A stretch of 64,000 nucleotides of DNA from Polyangiaceae bacterium (GTDB lineage: Bacteria > Myxococcota_A > Polyangia > Polyangiales > Polyangiaceae), in NCBI GenBank assembly GCA_020633235.1, contig JACKEA010000001.1, positions 1,364,001-1,428,000 of the forward strand, written 5' to 3'. The notes below the pieces were generated by a model. It saw only the letters and a list, made by a program, of their open reading frames with translations. It searched no databases and was not told the DNA's origin. Of the stretch, positions 50,267 to 57,906 are shown one piece after another. The first letter of the stretch is position 1. Each line of letters opens with the position of its first letter. The position numbers and the translations under genes are program-made.

Positions 50267-51094
50267 ATGACCGCTCAGTCCGTCGGCGTCGAGGAGCAAC
50301 TCTTCGTCGCGCACCTCGACATCCAGAAACTGCCCGCCCATTGGCTGATGGCACACCTCGGCAAGAGAGTTCTTCGCCCCGGCGGGCGCGAGACTACACG
50401 CTGGCTGCTCGACAAAGTGCGAATCCAGCCGTGTGACGACGTAGTCGAATTCGCACCTGGCGTGGGGTTGACCGCCTGCGAGATCCTCCGCCGGAAACCG
50501 AAGAGTTACGCCGGTGTCGAGCGAAATGTGCGGGCAGTTGCGTTGACCCGACGCTCGCTCGCGCGTGAAGGATTTCTCGCTATCCCGATGCTGAGGGGCG
50601 ATGCGGCCGACGTTCCACTTCCGAACGGCGCAGCATCGCTCGTTTTTGGTGAAGCCATGTTGAGCATGCAATCTCATGAAAAGAAACTGCTCATCATGTC
50701 GGAAGCTCACCGGCTGCTGCGCCCGGGAGGACGGTACGCAGTGCACGAGCTAGCCGTCATCCCGGAAACGATCGACAAGGCGCTTCTTGCAGAGATCCAG
50801 AGGGCTCTGTCTGCGACGATACACGTCGGAGTTCGAATCGGAACGCCGTCACAGTGGGAAGGTTGGCTCGAGAGCGCAGGATTCAGAGTCGAAGCCACCG
50901 CGACCGCACCCATGCGTCTGCTGGAGTTAGATCGCCTGCTCGAAGACGAGGGCATCGCGGGCACGACACGCTTCGTGCTGAACGCCATCCGGACTCCAGG
51001 AGCGCTACAGCGCCTTCGCACGGTACGCGCATGCTTCCGTCGGTACCGAGCCCACCTCGGAGCGATAGCTGTCGTCGCCTCCACTGCAACATGA
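50267..51094 (+). CDS. SAM-dependent methyltransferase
   Basis: A 275-residue class I methyltransferase. The ATG at 50267 follows AAGGAGG. Motif I is VVEFAPGVGLTACEIL (about residue 60), the acidic strand ends with GVERN, and GDAADVPLPNGAASLVF and HRLLRPGGRYAVHEL are further family landmarks. The substrate is unknown. It is first in an operon with DprE1-like and DprE2-like genes, coupled by an ATGA overlap, and has a sigma-54 promoter just upstream. Confidence 0.88.
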   Translation: MTAQSVGVEEQLFVAHLDIQKLPAHWLMAHLGKRVLRPGGRETTRWLLDKVRIQPCDDVVEFAPGVGLTACEILRRKPKSYAGVERNVRAVALTRRSLAREGFLAIPMLRGDAADVPLPNGAASLVFGEAMLSMQSHEKKLLIMSEAHRLLRPGGRYAVHELAVIPETIDKALLAEIQRALSATIHVGVRIGTPSQWEGWLESAGFRVEATATAPMRLLELDRLLEDEGIAGTTRFVLNAIRTPGALQRLRTVRACFRRYRAHLGAIAVVASTAT

Positions 51095-52455
51095 AGGTTC
51101 AGGCAGAGCCCACACCAACGGGATTCCGGGACCGGCCAATGTCTCAAATTTCGGGTTGGGGAGGTCGGGCAGTTCGGGCGTACGAGATCGTCGGAGAAGA
51201 TCTGGAACACCTCACCCGCGATGTTCCGCTCTCCCGTGGACTGGGCCGATCCTACGGCGATTCATCCCTCCCACCGTCGTCGCACCCCGTCGTCGTCGGG
51301 ACCACGCTTTCGGATCGCGTGCTCGGTTTCGACAACGACACGGGGGTGCTGAGGGCCGAAGCGGGCCTGTCGCTCAAACGCTTGTACCAGGTTCTGCTGC
51401 CTCGGGGTTGGTTCACGCCGGTTTCACCAGGCACATGGAACGTGACGCTGGGGGGGATGGTCGCCGCAGATGTTCACGGCAAGAACCACCACCGCGATGG
51501 GACGTTCGGGAATCATGTTCGCCTACTCCGCATGCGGTTGGCGAGCGGCGTGATCGTGGAGTGCTCGCCCCAATGCCTCCCCGATTTGTTTTACGCCAGC
51601 ATTGGTGGAATGGGGCTGACCGGACACATCCTCGAAGTAGAAGTTCAGCTCATGAAGGTACCGTCGCCGTGGATCTACGCGGAGACCGTTCGCGTACCGA
51701 ACCTGTCGACTTTCCTGGAGTCGTTGGAGAACTCGGCTCGGAGCTGGCCGTTCACCGTCGGGTGGCTCGATTGTCTCGCGCGCGGACGTCACCTCGGGCG
51801 CGGAATCCTGTTCCGGGGCCGGTGGGCTCGGCCCGAGGAAGCGCCCAATTCGTTTCCGTCGCCTTTCAAGCGGCCGTCCGTTCCCTTCTGTGCGCCAGCG
51901 TTCGTAATGTCCCGCCCCTTGGTCGCGATGTTCAACGGCTTCTACTACCACGCGCATTGCCGTCGACGCCCTGCGGCCATCGTGCATCCACAGGCATTCT
52001 TCTATCCGCTGGACGCCGTCGGTCATTGGAATCGACTGTACGGTCGAGCTGGAGTCACGCAGTACCAATGTGTCCTCCCCCGTGCATCAGGGGGAGACGC
52101 CGTCGCACGCGTACTCGAGGTACTGAGTGTTCAGGGCGGGGCTTCATTCCTTGGCGTCATCAAGGACTGCGGTGGACAAGACCCCGGTATGCTCTCGTTC
52201 CCGATGTACGGAACGTCGCTCGCGCTCGACCTGCCGCTACGCGACACGACTTCCGGTCTCGTCGACGCGTTGAACGAGCAGGTGATTGCAGAGGGCGGGC
52301 GGATCTATCTCGCGAAGGACGCTCTCAGTCGGCCCGCTCACTTCCGTCAGATGGAAAAGCGCCTGGACGACTGGCTGCTCGTTTGCGATCGATACGACCC
52401 GGAGCGCCGGCTACGCAGTGCACAATCCGTCCGCCTATTTGGAGATCTACGGTGA
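51091..52455 (+). CDS. DprE1-like FAD-linked oxidase
   Basis: A 454-residue FAD enzyme of the vanillyl-alcohol-oxidase fold. The FAD-binding part has SRGLGRSYGDSSL (about residue 48) and GTWNVTLGGMVAADVHGKNH followed by HRDGTFGNHV, characteristic of decaprenylphosphoryl-ribose 2'-oxidase (DprE1). The C-terminal substrate domain includes QYQCVLP and SFLGVIKDCG. The partner SDR follows with a GTGA overlap, as in the dprE1-dprE2 pair that epimerises a polyprenyl-phospho-ribose. The lipid carrier and sugar here are unknown. Confidence 0.85.
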   Translation: MKVQAEPTPTGFRDRPMSQISGWGGRAVRAYEIVGEDLEHLTRDVPLSRGLGRSYGDSSLPPSSHPVVVGTTLSDRVLGFDNDTGVLRAEAGLSLKRLYQVLLPRGWFTPVSPGTWNVTLGGMVAADVHGKNHHRDGTFGNHVRLLRMRLASGVIVECSPQCLPDLFYASIGGMGLTGHILEVEVQLMKVPSPWIYAETVRVPNLSTFLESLENSARSWPFTVGWLDCLARGRHLGRGILFRGRWARPEEAPNSFPSPFKRPSVPFCAPAFVMSRPLVAMFNGFYYHAHCRRRPAAIVHPQAFFYPLDAVGHWNRLYGRAGVTQYQCVLPRASGGDAVARVLEVLSVQGGASFLGVIKDCGGQDPGMLSFPMYGTSLALDLPLRDTTSGLVDALNEQVIAEGGRIYLAKDALSRPAHFRQMEKRLDDWLLVCDRYDPERRLRSAQSVRLFGDLR

Positions 52456-53189
52456 GAGTCGCCTTCCTCGGAGCAACTAAGGGCATGGGACGTGCGATGG
52501 CGCGCCGAATGGCTGCGCGGGGAGATGCGCTGGTGTTGCTCGGCCGGGATCAGCGGGAGCTAGAACGTAGCGCCGCCGACCTCGAGGCGCTCAATCCCCG
52601 CGTTGTGGTTGGGACGTCCCGGTGCGATCTGGAACAGTTCGACACGTTCGCGCCGGCGCTAGACTACGCTGAGCACGAGCTCGGAGCACTCGATGCGGTT
52701 GTGGTGACGGCGGGGATGTTTGCAGCGCAGCAGGAGCTTGCAGACAACCCGAAGCTCGCCGCGCAAGTGCTCGAGGTCGACTTTCGGGCAACAGTGCTGT
52801 TCTGCGAAGAAGCACGCCGGCGGCTGCTCGCCAACGGCGGAGGCACGCTTTGCGTCTTTGGCTCGGTTGCGGGCGACCGCGGACGACGATTCGTCGGATT
52901 GTACGGCGCGGCGAAAGCCGGTCTGGCGGCATATCTCGAGAGTCTCGATCACGCGTACCGGACGGCGGGTCTCCAGGTCGTCTGCGTGAAGCCCGGCTTC
53001 GTGAAGACCGCGATGACCGCCGGACTTGTTCCGCCACCGTTTGCCGGGAACCCTGAGCAGGTGGCAGCTGACGTCCTGAGAGCCATCGATCGTGGCACGC
53101 CTGTGGTCTACTCGCCGGCGGCGTGGCGCTGGATTCTAGCTGTCGTCCGCGTCATCCCGCGCTCCGTCATGCGACGAGTGAGTTTCTAG
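52452..53189 (+). CDS. DprE2-like short-chain dehydrogenase
   Basis: A 245-residue SDR from a GTG that overlaps the previous stop. It has the cofactor motif FLGATKGMGRAMARR (variant of TGxxxGxG), VVVTAGMFA, catalytic Ser in FGSVAGDRG, the Tyr-Lys pair in LYGAAKAGL, and KPGFVKTAMT. Residue order is that of the ketoreductase that acts after DprE1. The C-terminus carries a hydrophobic segment (WRWILAVVRVIPRSVM), suggesting membrane association. Confidence 0.87.
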   Translation: MRVAFLGATKGMGRAMARRMAARGDALVLLGRDQRELERSAADLEALNPRVVVGTSRCDLEQFDTFAPALDYAEHELGALDAVVVTAGMFAAQQELADNPKLAAQVLEVDFRATVLFCEEARRRLLANGGGTLCVFGSVAGDRGRRFVGLYGAAKAGLAAYLESLDHAYRTAGLQVVCVKPGFVKTAMTAGLVPPPFAGNPEQVAADVLRAIDRGTPVVYSPAAWRWILAVVRVIPRSVMRRVSF

Positions 53190-53252
53190 GACGCGAATCG
53201 GTCTCTACCGACGAGCGAGCGTACAACATCGACACCACAACCATCGGGGCCG

Positions 53253-53267
53253 TGGCACGGGCCGTGC
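53253..53267 (+). promoter_or_regulatory. Sigma-54 promoter before the small Cys protein
   Basis: TGGCACGGGCCGTGC, followed by A: TGGCAC and GC with ten bases between GG and GC, about 53 bases before the GTG at 53320. Confidence 0.65.
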
Positions 53268-53319
53268 ACTCCCACCCGTTGATGCTCAGTCATGACCGAC
53301 AGCAGGAAAGGAGCCCAGT

Positions 53320-53682
53320 GTGTCCGACCTACTCCGGAATCTCTACCTGGACGTGCACTGCGATCAGTGCGGCGACTTCGCTGTTCGCGCAGACGTGGTC
53401 GCTGAGAGCCAACGCTTGCTCGCCAACGGGTGCCCTGGCTCTCCGCACGAGTGTCCGCCCACGTTGCTCGCTACTCTTCTCGATCGACGCGCTATCGACT
53501 CGCTGGAGAGGGCCTGGCGCGGTCTGGAGGCCGCGGCTCGGAGTCCGGTCCGACAGGTTTCGGTGAGCGACTCCCTTCGTGTGGCAGTGCGCCTCGGCCA
53601 ACACCTCGACGCGCGAGCGATATTCCGCTGGGAGGACGACGGAGGCTACATACCCACGACCTCCCAAAGTGCGCCCGGTTGA
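53320..53682 (+). CDS. Small Cys-containing protein, paralog of 37905-38252
   Basis: A 120-residue protein from a GTG with AAAGGAG upstream. The N-terminal half (VHCDQCGDFAVRADVVAESQ, RLLANGCPGSPHECPP, LLATLLD) is a clear paralog of the protein at 37905, with all four cysteines kept, and the C-terminus ends in the shared DGGYIP. It stands alone behind a sigma-54 promoter. Metal binding or redox sensing is possible; function unknown. Confidence 0.75.
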   Translation: MSDLLRNLYLDVHCDQCGDFAVRADVVAESQRLLANGCPGSPHECPPTLLATLLDRRAIDSLERAWRGLEAAARSPVRQVSVSDSLRVAVRLGQHLDARAIFRWEDDGGYIPTTSQSAPG

Positions 53683-53986
53683 TTGTCTTCTCCGCGGGCG
53701 TCAATGCTCGGGCGCCTGCGCCACGTTGTCGCGCGATGCGTGCCAGTCCTCGCCGAACAGCTCGATAGTGATGGGGCGTACGCTCGGTGCCGTTGCCCGC
53801 AAGTCAGGTCTCACGTACGGGACTGTAGGGTCTCACGTTCGGTCGTGATCCCCCGGCGTGTTCTTCCCGGCCGATGCGCTCGTTGGTCGTAGTGAGACGG
53901 GGTGGGATTCCGGAGAGGTTCGCCGTTCCTTTTTCCAGGGAGGCGGATCCGCGGGACGCTGATCGCCGAAAGGTTGGTCCGCTGCG
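53683..53986. other. Gap before the transposon module
   Basis: About 300 bases without a recognisable gene. A 7-bp inverted pair GTCTCAC/GTGAGAC occurs near 53830-53900. It probably contains the left end of the transposon module, but I could not identify a terminal repeat. Confidence 0.4.
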
Positions 53987-54649
53987 TTGCCGCGCACGGA
54001 CCCGGCCGGCAGGATCGTGCAGATTCGTTGGGATACGACCCTTACCAGCGAGCAGTACGTTACGCAGGAGGCGTGGCGCTGCGCAACTTTGGAGCAATGC
54101 CCGCTGCATCCCGAGGGCGATTGTGGCCTGGTTGGGCACGGGAGCTACACGCGCAAGAGCCCGACTGGCGTGCGGGTCGCGCGGTTGCTGTGTCCCAAGT
54201 CAGGGGTCACCATCAGCCTGCTGCCCGACTTTCTCGCTGCCCGGATGCCTGGGACGCTGGAGGAGATAGAGGGGGTTGTCGCCGCGGCGCAGGCAGCCAG
54301 GACGACGGAGGGAGCAGCCGCCCTGCTGCGCCCCGCCGAGTCCGGCGAAGTGGTCACGCTACCGTCGGTGCTGCGCTGGTTGCGCCGACGTATGATAGCC
54401 GTCGAGGCGGGGCTGCTGGCTGCGGTGACGTCACTGCCGGTGCTGTCCGGCTGCGCGCCGACGATCGTCGCCGTGCGTGAGCGGCTCGGCGTGGTGAGCG
54501 CGCTCGTCGCGCTGCGCAGACTCGCGTCCCACCTGCTGCGGACATTGCCCGCGCCGCTCGGATTCGGAGCCCGGGCGCGCAGGCGACCGGAGCGTGCTGT
54601 TGGGCACCCACACGACATGGGGCCGGACCCGCCGGAGCGGGGCCAGTAG
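53987..54649 (+). CDS. Transposon accessory protein with Cys/His cluster (DUF6431-like)
   Basis: A 220-residue protein from TTG 53987 (GTG 54017 is an alternative). Residues 30-80 hold C-x6-CPLHPEGDC, VGHGSYTR and LCPKSGVTISLLPDFLAARM, a probable zinc-binding head. The pattern fits the small proteins (DUF6431-like) found directly before IS481-type transposase/ATPase pairs. The rest is helical and Arg-rich. It may be a targeting or DNA-binding subunit. It ends 50 bases before the transposase. Confidence 0.7.
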   Translation: MPRTDPAGRIVQIRWDTTLTSEQYVTQEAWRCATLEQCPLHPEGDCGLVGHGSYTRKSPTGVRVARLLCPKSGVTISLLPDFLAARMPGTLEEIEGVVAAAQAARTTEGAAALLRPAESGEVVTLPSVLRWLRRRMIAVEAGLLAAVTSLPVLSGCAPTIVAVRERLGVVSALVALRRLASHLLRTLPAPLGFGARARRRPERAVGHPHDMGPDPPERGQ

Positions 54650-54699
54650 CTCCTGGGGCGCACCCCGGAAGGACCGGGGCGCACACCCAGGAGCAGACC

Positions 54700-56115
54700 A
54701 TGACAACAGAAAAGCCCCGACCGCCCAGGACCCATGGTGCGCCGCCGATCACCCTCAGCGAGCACGAGCAGGCCGATGCGGAGCGCCGCCAACAGATCGC
54801 TCTGTTCCGGTACGGCGTGATCGCCGACCTCATCCACCTCGAGCCCGGTCACCGCGGCTTGTACGCGCTCTTGCGCGACAAGGCCGCGCGGGAGTGGGAC
54901 ATCCCCGGCACGCTCCGGCGCCGCGTCGAGGCGGAGACGATCCGCGGCTGGCTGCGCGACTATCGGCGCGGCGGCTTCGACGCTCTGCTACCCAAGGCTC
55001 GCAAGGATCGAGGCTCGGCACGCGCCATTCCGCAGTGCGTCGCCGACGTGTTGTGCGAGACCAAGGACCAGCATCCCGACTTCAGCGTCGCGCTCGTGAT
55101 CGAGCACGTTTCGAGGTTCGCTCGGATACCCGACGACGTCGTGCTCGCACCGTCCACCGTGCACCGCTTGTTAGCGCGTGCAGGCCTGATGCAGAAGAAG
55201 CCGGGGGAGCCGACCAGCAACGACCGCCGGCGCTTCTCGTTCGACCAGGCCGGCGAGCTGTGGATGAGCGACGTGATGCACGGCCCCTCCGTGCGCATCG
55301 AGGGGCGACAGCGCAAGAGCTATCTGCTCGCGATGATCGACGACGCCACGCGCATCGTCCCCTATGCTAGCTTCGCGCCGAGCGAGAGCGTCGCGGCGTT
55401 CCTGCCGGTGTTCGAGCAAGCCATCCGTCGCCGCGGTATCCCCAAGCGCCTGTACGTCGACAACGGCGCTGCCTTCCGCTCGCGCCACCTCGCCCTCGTC
55501 TGCGCCAAGCTGGGCGTCACCCTCATCCACGCCCGCCCCTATACGCCCCAGGGCAAGGGTAAGATGGAGCGCTGGTTCCGCACGGTACGCATGAGCCTGC
55601 TCGTGCAACTCGGCGCCGACGACACCAAGTCCATCGAGGCGCTCAATCGCCGCCTCTGGGCCTGGATCGAGGGCGAGTACCACCAGAGCCCCCACCGCGG
55701 TCTCGACGGCGAGGCGCCCGCCGACCGCTGGGCAGCCCGCTCCAGCGACGTGCGCCTCGCCGACCCAGGCGTCGCCGACCTGTTCCTGTTCGAGCAGAAA
55801 CGCCGGGTGCAGTCCGACCGCACCGTCTCCCTCGATGGTGTCGTCTACGAGGTCGACGCCGTGCTCGTCGGCGACACCGTCGTGCTCCGTTACGACCCCT
55901 CCCGTCCCCGCGACCGTCGCAACGTCCAGGTGTGGCATCGCGGCAGCCAGATCCAGCTCGCCAAGCGCGTCGATGCCTACGCCAACTGCTTCGTCCGTCG
56001 CAACGGCGACCGCCGCATGCCCGTCGCCGACACCCCGCCCGACCCTCCCGCACAGGGTCTGCGCATGAGCGACTTCCAGTCCAACGCGGCCGACGACGAC
56101 AAGGCGGTGAAGTGA
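54700..56115 (+). CDS. IS481-type DDE transposase of a multi-gene transposon
   Basis: A 471-residue DDE transposase. An N-terminal helix-turn-helix (about 75-120; ETIRGWLRDYRRGGFDALLP) leads to an rve integrase core with Asp in LWMSDVMHGP (about 189), Asp in LYVDNGAAFRSRH (about 252) and Glu in GKGKMERWFRT (about 289). A Mu-type C-terminal beta domain (RTVSLDGVVYEVDAVLVGDT) follows. Its length and the partner ATPase are like TniA/TnsB-type systems. It overlaps the ATPase gene by one base. Confidence 0.92.
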   Translation: MTTEKPRPPRTHGAPPITLSEHEQADAERRQQIALFRYGVIADLIHLEPGHRGLYALLRDKAAREWDIPGTLRRRVEAETIRGWLRDYRRGGFDALLPKARKDRGSARAIPQCVADVLCETKDQHPDFSVALVIEHVSRFARIPDDVVLAPSTVHRLLARAGLMQKKPGEPTSNDRRRFSFDQAGELWMSDVMHGPSVRIEGRQRKSYLLAMIDDATRIVPYASFAPSESVAAFLPVFEQAIRRRGIPKRLYVDNGAAFRSRHLALVCAKLGVTLIHARPYTPQGKGKMERWFRTVRMSLLVQLGADDTKSIEALNRRLWAWIEGEYHQSPHRGLDGEAPADRWAARSSDVRLADPGVADLFLFEQKRRVQSDRTVSLDGVVYEVDAVLVGDTVVLRYDPSRPRDRRNVQVWHRGSQIQLAKRVDAYANCFVRRNGDRRMPVADTPPDPPAQGLRMSDFQSNAADDDKAVK

Positions 56116-56912
56116 TGTACCGCAAGCATTTCGGCCTCACCCGCCACCCCTTCGGCAAGGCCATCGAGCCCGACGAGCTGTTCCCCTCCGGCTCCCTCCG
56201 CGAGTTGGAGGCGCGCCTCGCTCACCTGCTGGATCTACGCGGCATCGGCATCGTCACCGGCGAGAGCGGCAGCGGCAAGACCACCGCTTGTCGAAAGGTC
56301 GTCGCTGGACTGCACGCCGGTTTGCACCGCGTTCTGTACGTCTCGCTCTCCACGGGCAACGTCATGGACCTCTACAAGACCATCGCCTGGGAATTCGGCC
56401 TGCCCACCGAGCGCAACCGCGCCGCACTCTTCCGCCAGATCCGCGCCGAGGTGACGCGCCTCTCGGGCGAGGCGCGCCAGAAGCCCTTGCTCATCGTCGA
56501 CGAGGCCCATCATCTGCGCAGCGACGTGCTCGAGGATCTGCGCTTGCTCACCAACTACTCGATGGACTCCGACAACCGCCTCTGCCTGCTCCTCGTCGGT
56601 CACCCCGAGCTCCGGCGCAGGCTCGGCATGGCCGTGCATGAGGCGCTCTCCCAGCGCGTCGTCGTCCGCGCACACATCGCCGGTCTCTCTCGCGACGAGC
56701 TCGGCCCCTACCTCGCACACCTCCTGCGCCTCGCCGGCACCGAGCTGCCGCTCTTCGAGCCCGCAGCCCAGGAGGCGCTCTACCAGGCAAGCAGCGGATT
56801 GCCCCGCAAGGTCAACCTCGTTGCCCACCACGCTCTCATGGCCGCCGCGCTCGCCAAGACCAAGGCTGTCGCCGCGGAACAGGTCCAGGCTGCCATGGCG
56901 GAGGTGTCGTGA
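56115..56912 (+). CDS. AAA+ ATPase (ExeA/TniB-like) of the transposon
   Basis: A 265-residue AAA+ protein: it opens YRKHFGLTRHPFGKAIEPDE, followed by Walker A GESGSGKTT (about 50), Walker B KPLLIVDEAHH (about 125), a sensor region LLLVGHPELRRRL and a C-terminal lid (SGLPRKVNLVAHHALMAAAL). ExeA-like ATPases serve as target-selection and transposase-activation partners in TniB/TnsC/IstB style. It is coupled to the next small gene (GTGATG). Confidence 0.92.
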   Translation: MYRKHFGLTRHPFGKAIEPDELFPSGSLRELEARLAHLLDLRGIGIVTGESGSGKTTACRKVVAGLHAGLHRVLYVSLSTGNVMDLYKTIAWEFGLPTERNRAALFRQIRAEVTRLSGEARQKPLLIVDEAHHLRSDVLEDLRLLTNYSMDSDNRLCLLLVGHPELRRRLGMAVHEALSQRVVVRAHIAGLSRDELGPYLAHLLRLAGTELPLFEPAAQEALYQASSGLPRKVNLVAHHALMAAALAKTKAVAAEQVQAAMAEVS

Positions 56913-57187
56913 TGAATCCCAGGCTCATCCGCCATTGCCACATGATCGAGGACCCCATCTTCGGCGCAGCGGCGGTCACCTGCGCCGCACGGCAGACCCT
57001 CTCGGCGGCGCTCGAGAGCCGCCACCCGCGCCTTCCGCGCGACCCGTTGTCCCTCGCATCCGGCGACTCGATGTTGCGACAAGCGCAGTCCATCACCGCC
57101 TTGTCGACCGCGCTCCAGCTCGCCGTCACTGACTACCTCGGCTCGCTCCACGACATGATCGCTCACCGCGACGACATCCCCTTCTGA
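56912..57187 (+). CDS. Small protein at the end of the transposon operon
   Basis: A 91-residue protein (start ATG 56912; GTG 56909 also possible) coupled to the ATPase. It has an N-terminal CHM region and helices (TCAARQTLSAALESRHPRL; QSITALSTALQLAVTDYLGS). No family recognised. Its constant position after the ATPase suggests a role in transposition. Confidence 0.7.
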   Translation: MNPRLIRHCHMIEDPIFGAAAVTCAARQTLSAALESRHPRLPRDPLSLASGDSMLRQAQSITALSTALQLAVTDYLGSLHDMIAHRDDIPF

Positions 57188-57210
57188 CCGCCCTGTCGCT
57201 CCGCTACGAC

Positions 57211-57242
57211 GGAAGCCCGGCGGCATTAGCCGCCGGGCTTCC
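57211..57242 (+). terminator. Perfect 14-bp hairpin after the transposon operon
   Basis: GGAAGCCCGGCGGC (57211-57224), loop ATTA, and the exact complement (57229-57242). It is very GC-rich and has no T-run, so it may be an intrinsic terminator of a type used in GC-rich genomes or a structural element of the transposon end. It reads identically on either strand. Confidence 0.8.
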
Positions 57243-57906
57243 TGCATTCAAACCATGCTCCCTTGCCTCTAACCCTGCCCCGCAATCCGGGAATCCACCG
57301 GTCGCCCGCGGGCGCTCTCCGCGACAATCAAGCGGTGGGACAGCGCGGGAAACAACAGGGACAAAGCTTTTCACTTCCCTACCAGACCCCTTCGGGATGC
57401 GGCGTTTGAGCCATCCTGGATCGATCACGAGTCCACGCTCCACAATGAAATCTGTCGCAACTCAGTAGCGCGAAACATCCGGGGCCATCGGCTCGGCGTG
57501 CACGCCTGAGGCCGTCTACGTCAATCAGGACGTGATCGTTGCGGAAGCTCGCGTCGATGGTCAGGCACTGTCCGCGTAGTCCTGCATTGGATGTGCCGGT
57601 GCTCGCCCGCTGGTTCCTGTGGCCGAGCCCGCGGTGATGGGGCACTCGTGAGCTCGCATTAGCCGCTGTCGGCAAGCTCGAATTGGTACTGTTGTTTCGT
57701 TGTTTCACCGTGCGTTGCCATTCCGATCTGTCGACAGCGAGGCGAGGGTGGTCTCGCCGCCCGGCTGGCGCGTGGCGAAGACGAAGCCTGACTGCGACAA
57801 TGGGAGCCTTCTGCCCGATCCGGCGATCCGCTCGGCGGAGTGGGGGACTTATTGCGCAAGACCTGCGCTCCGCAGCGTCAGCGGTAACAGCCGACAGCCT
57901 CTGCGT
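57243..57906. other. Gene-free stretch, probable right end of the transposon
   Basis: About 660 bases where no frame gives a convincing protein on either strand. The right terminus of the transposon must lie here or just after it, but I found no clear copy of the left flank by eye. Confidence 0.45.

Noticed and set aside
51156..53189. 677-codon frame covering the DprE1-like and SDR genes
   Set aside because: Only its last 245 codons (the SDR, from 52452) are real; the rest is a shadow of the DprE1-like gene.
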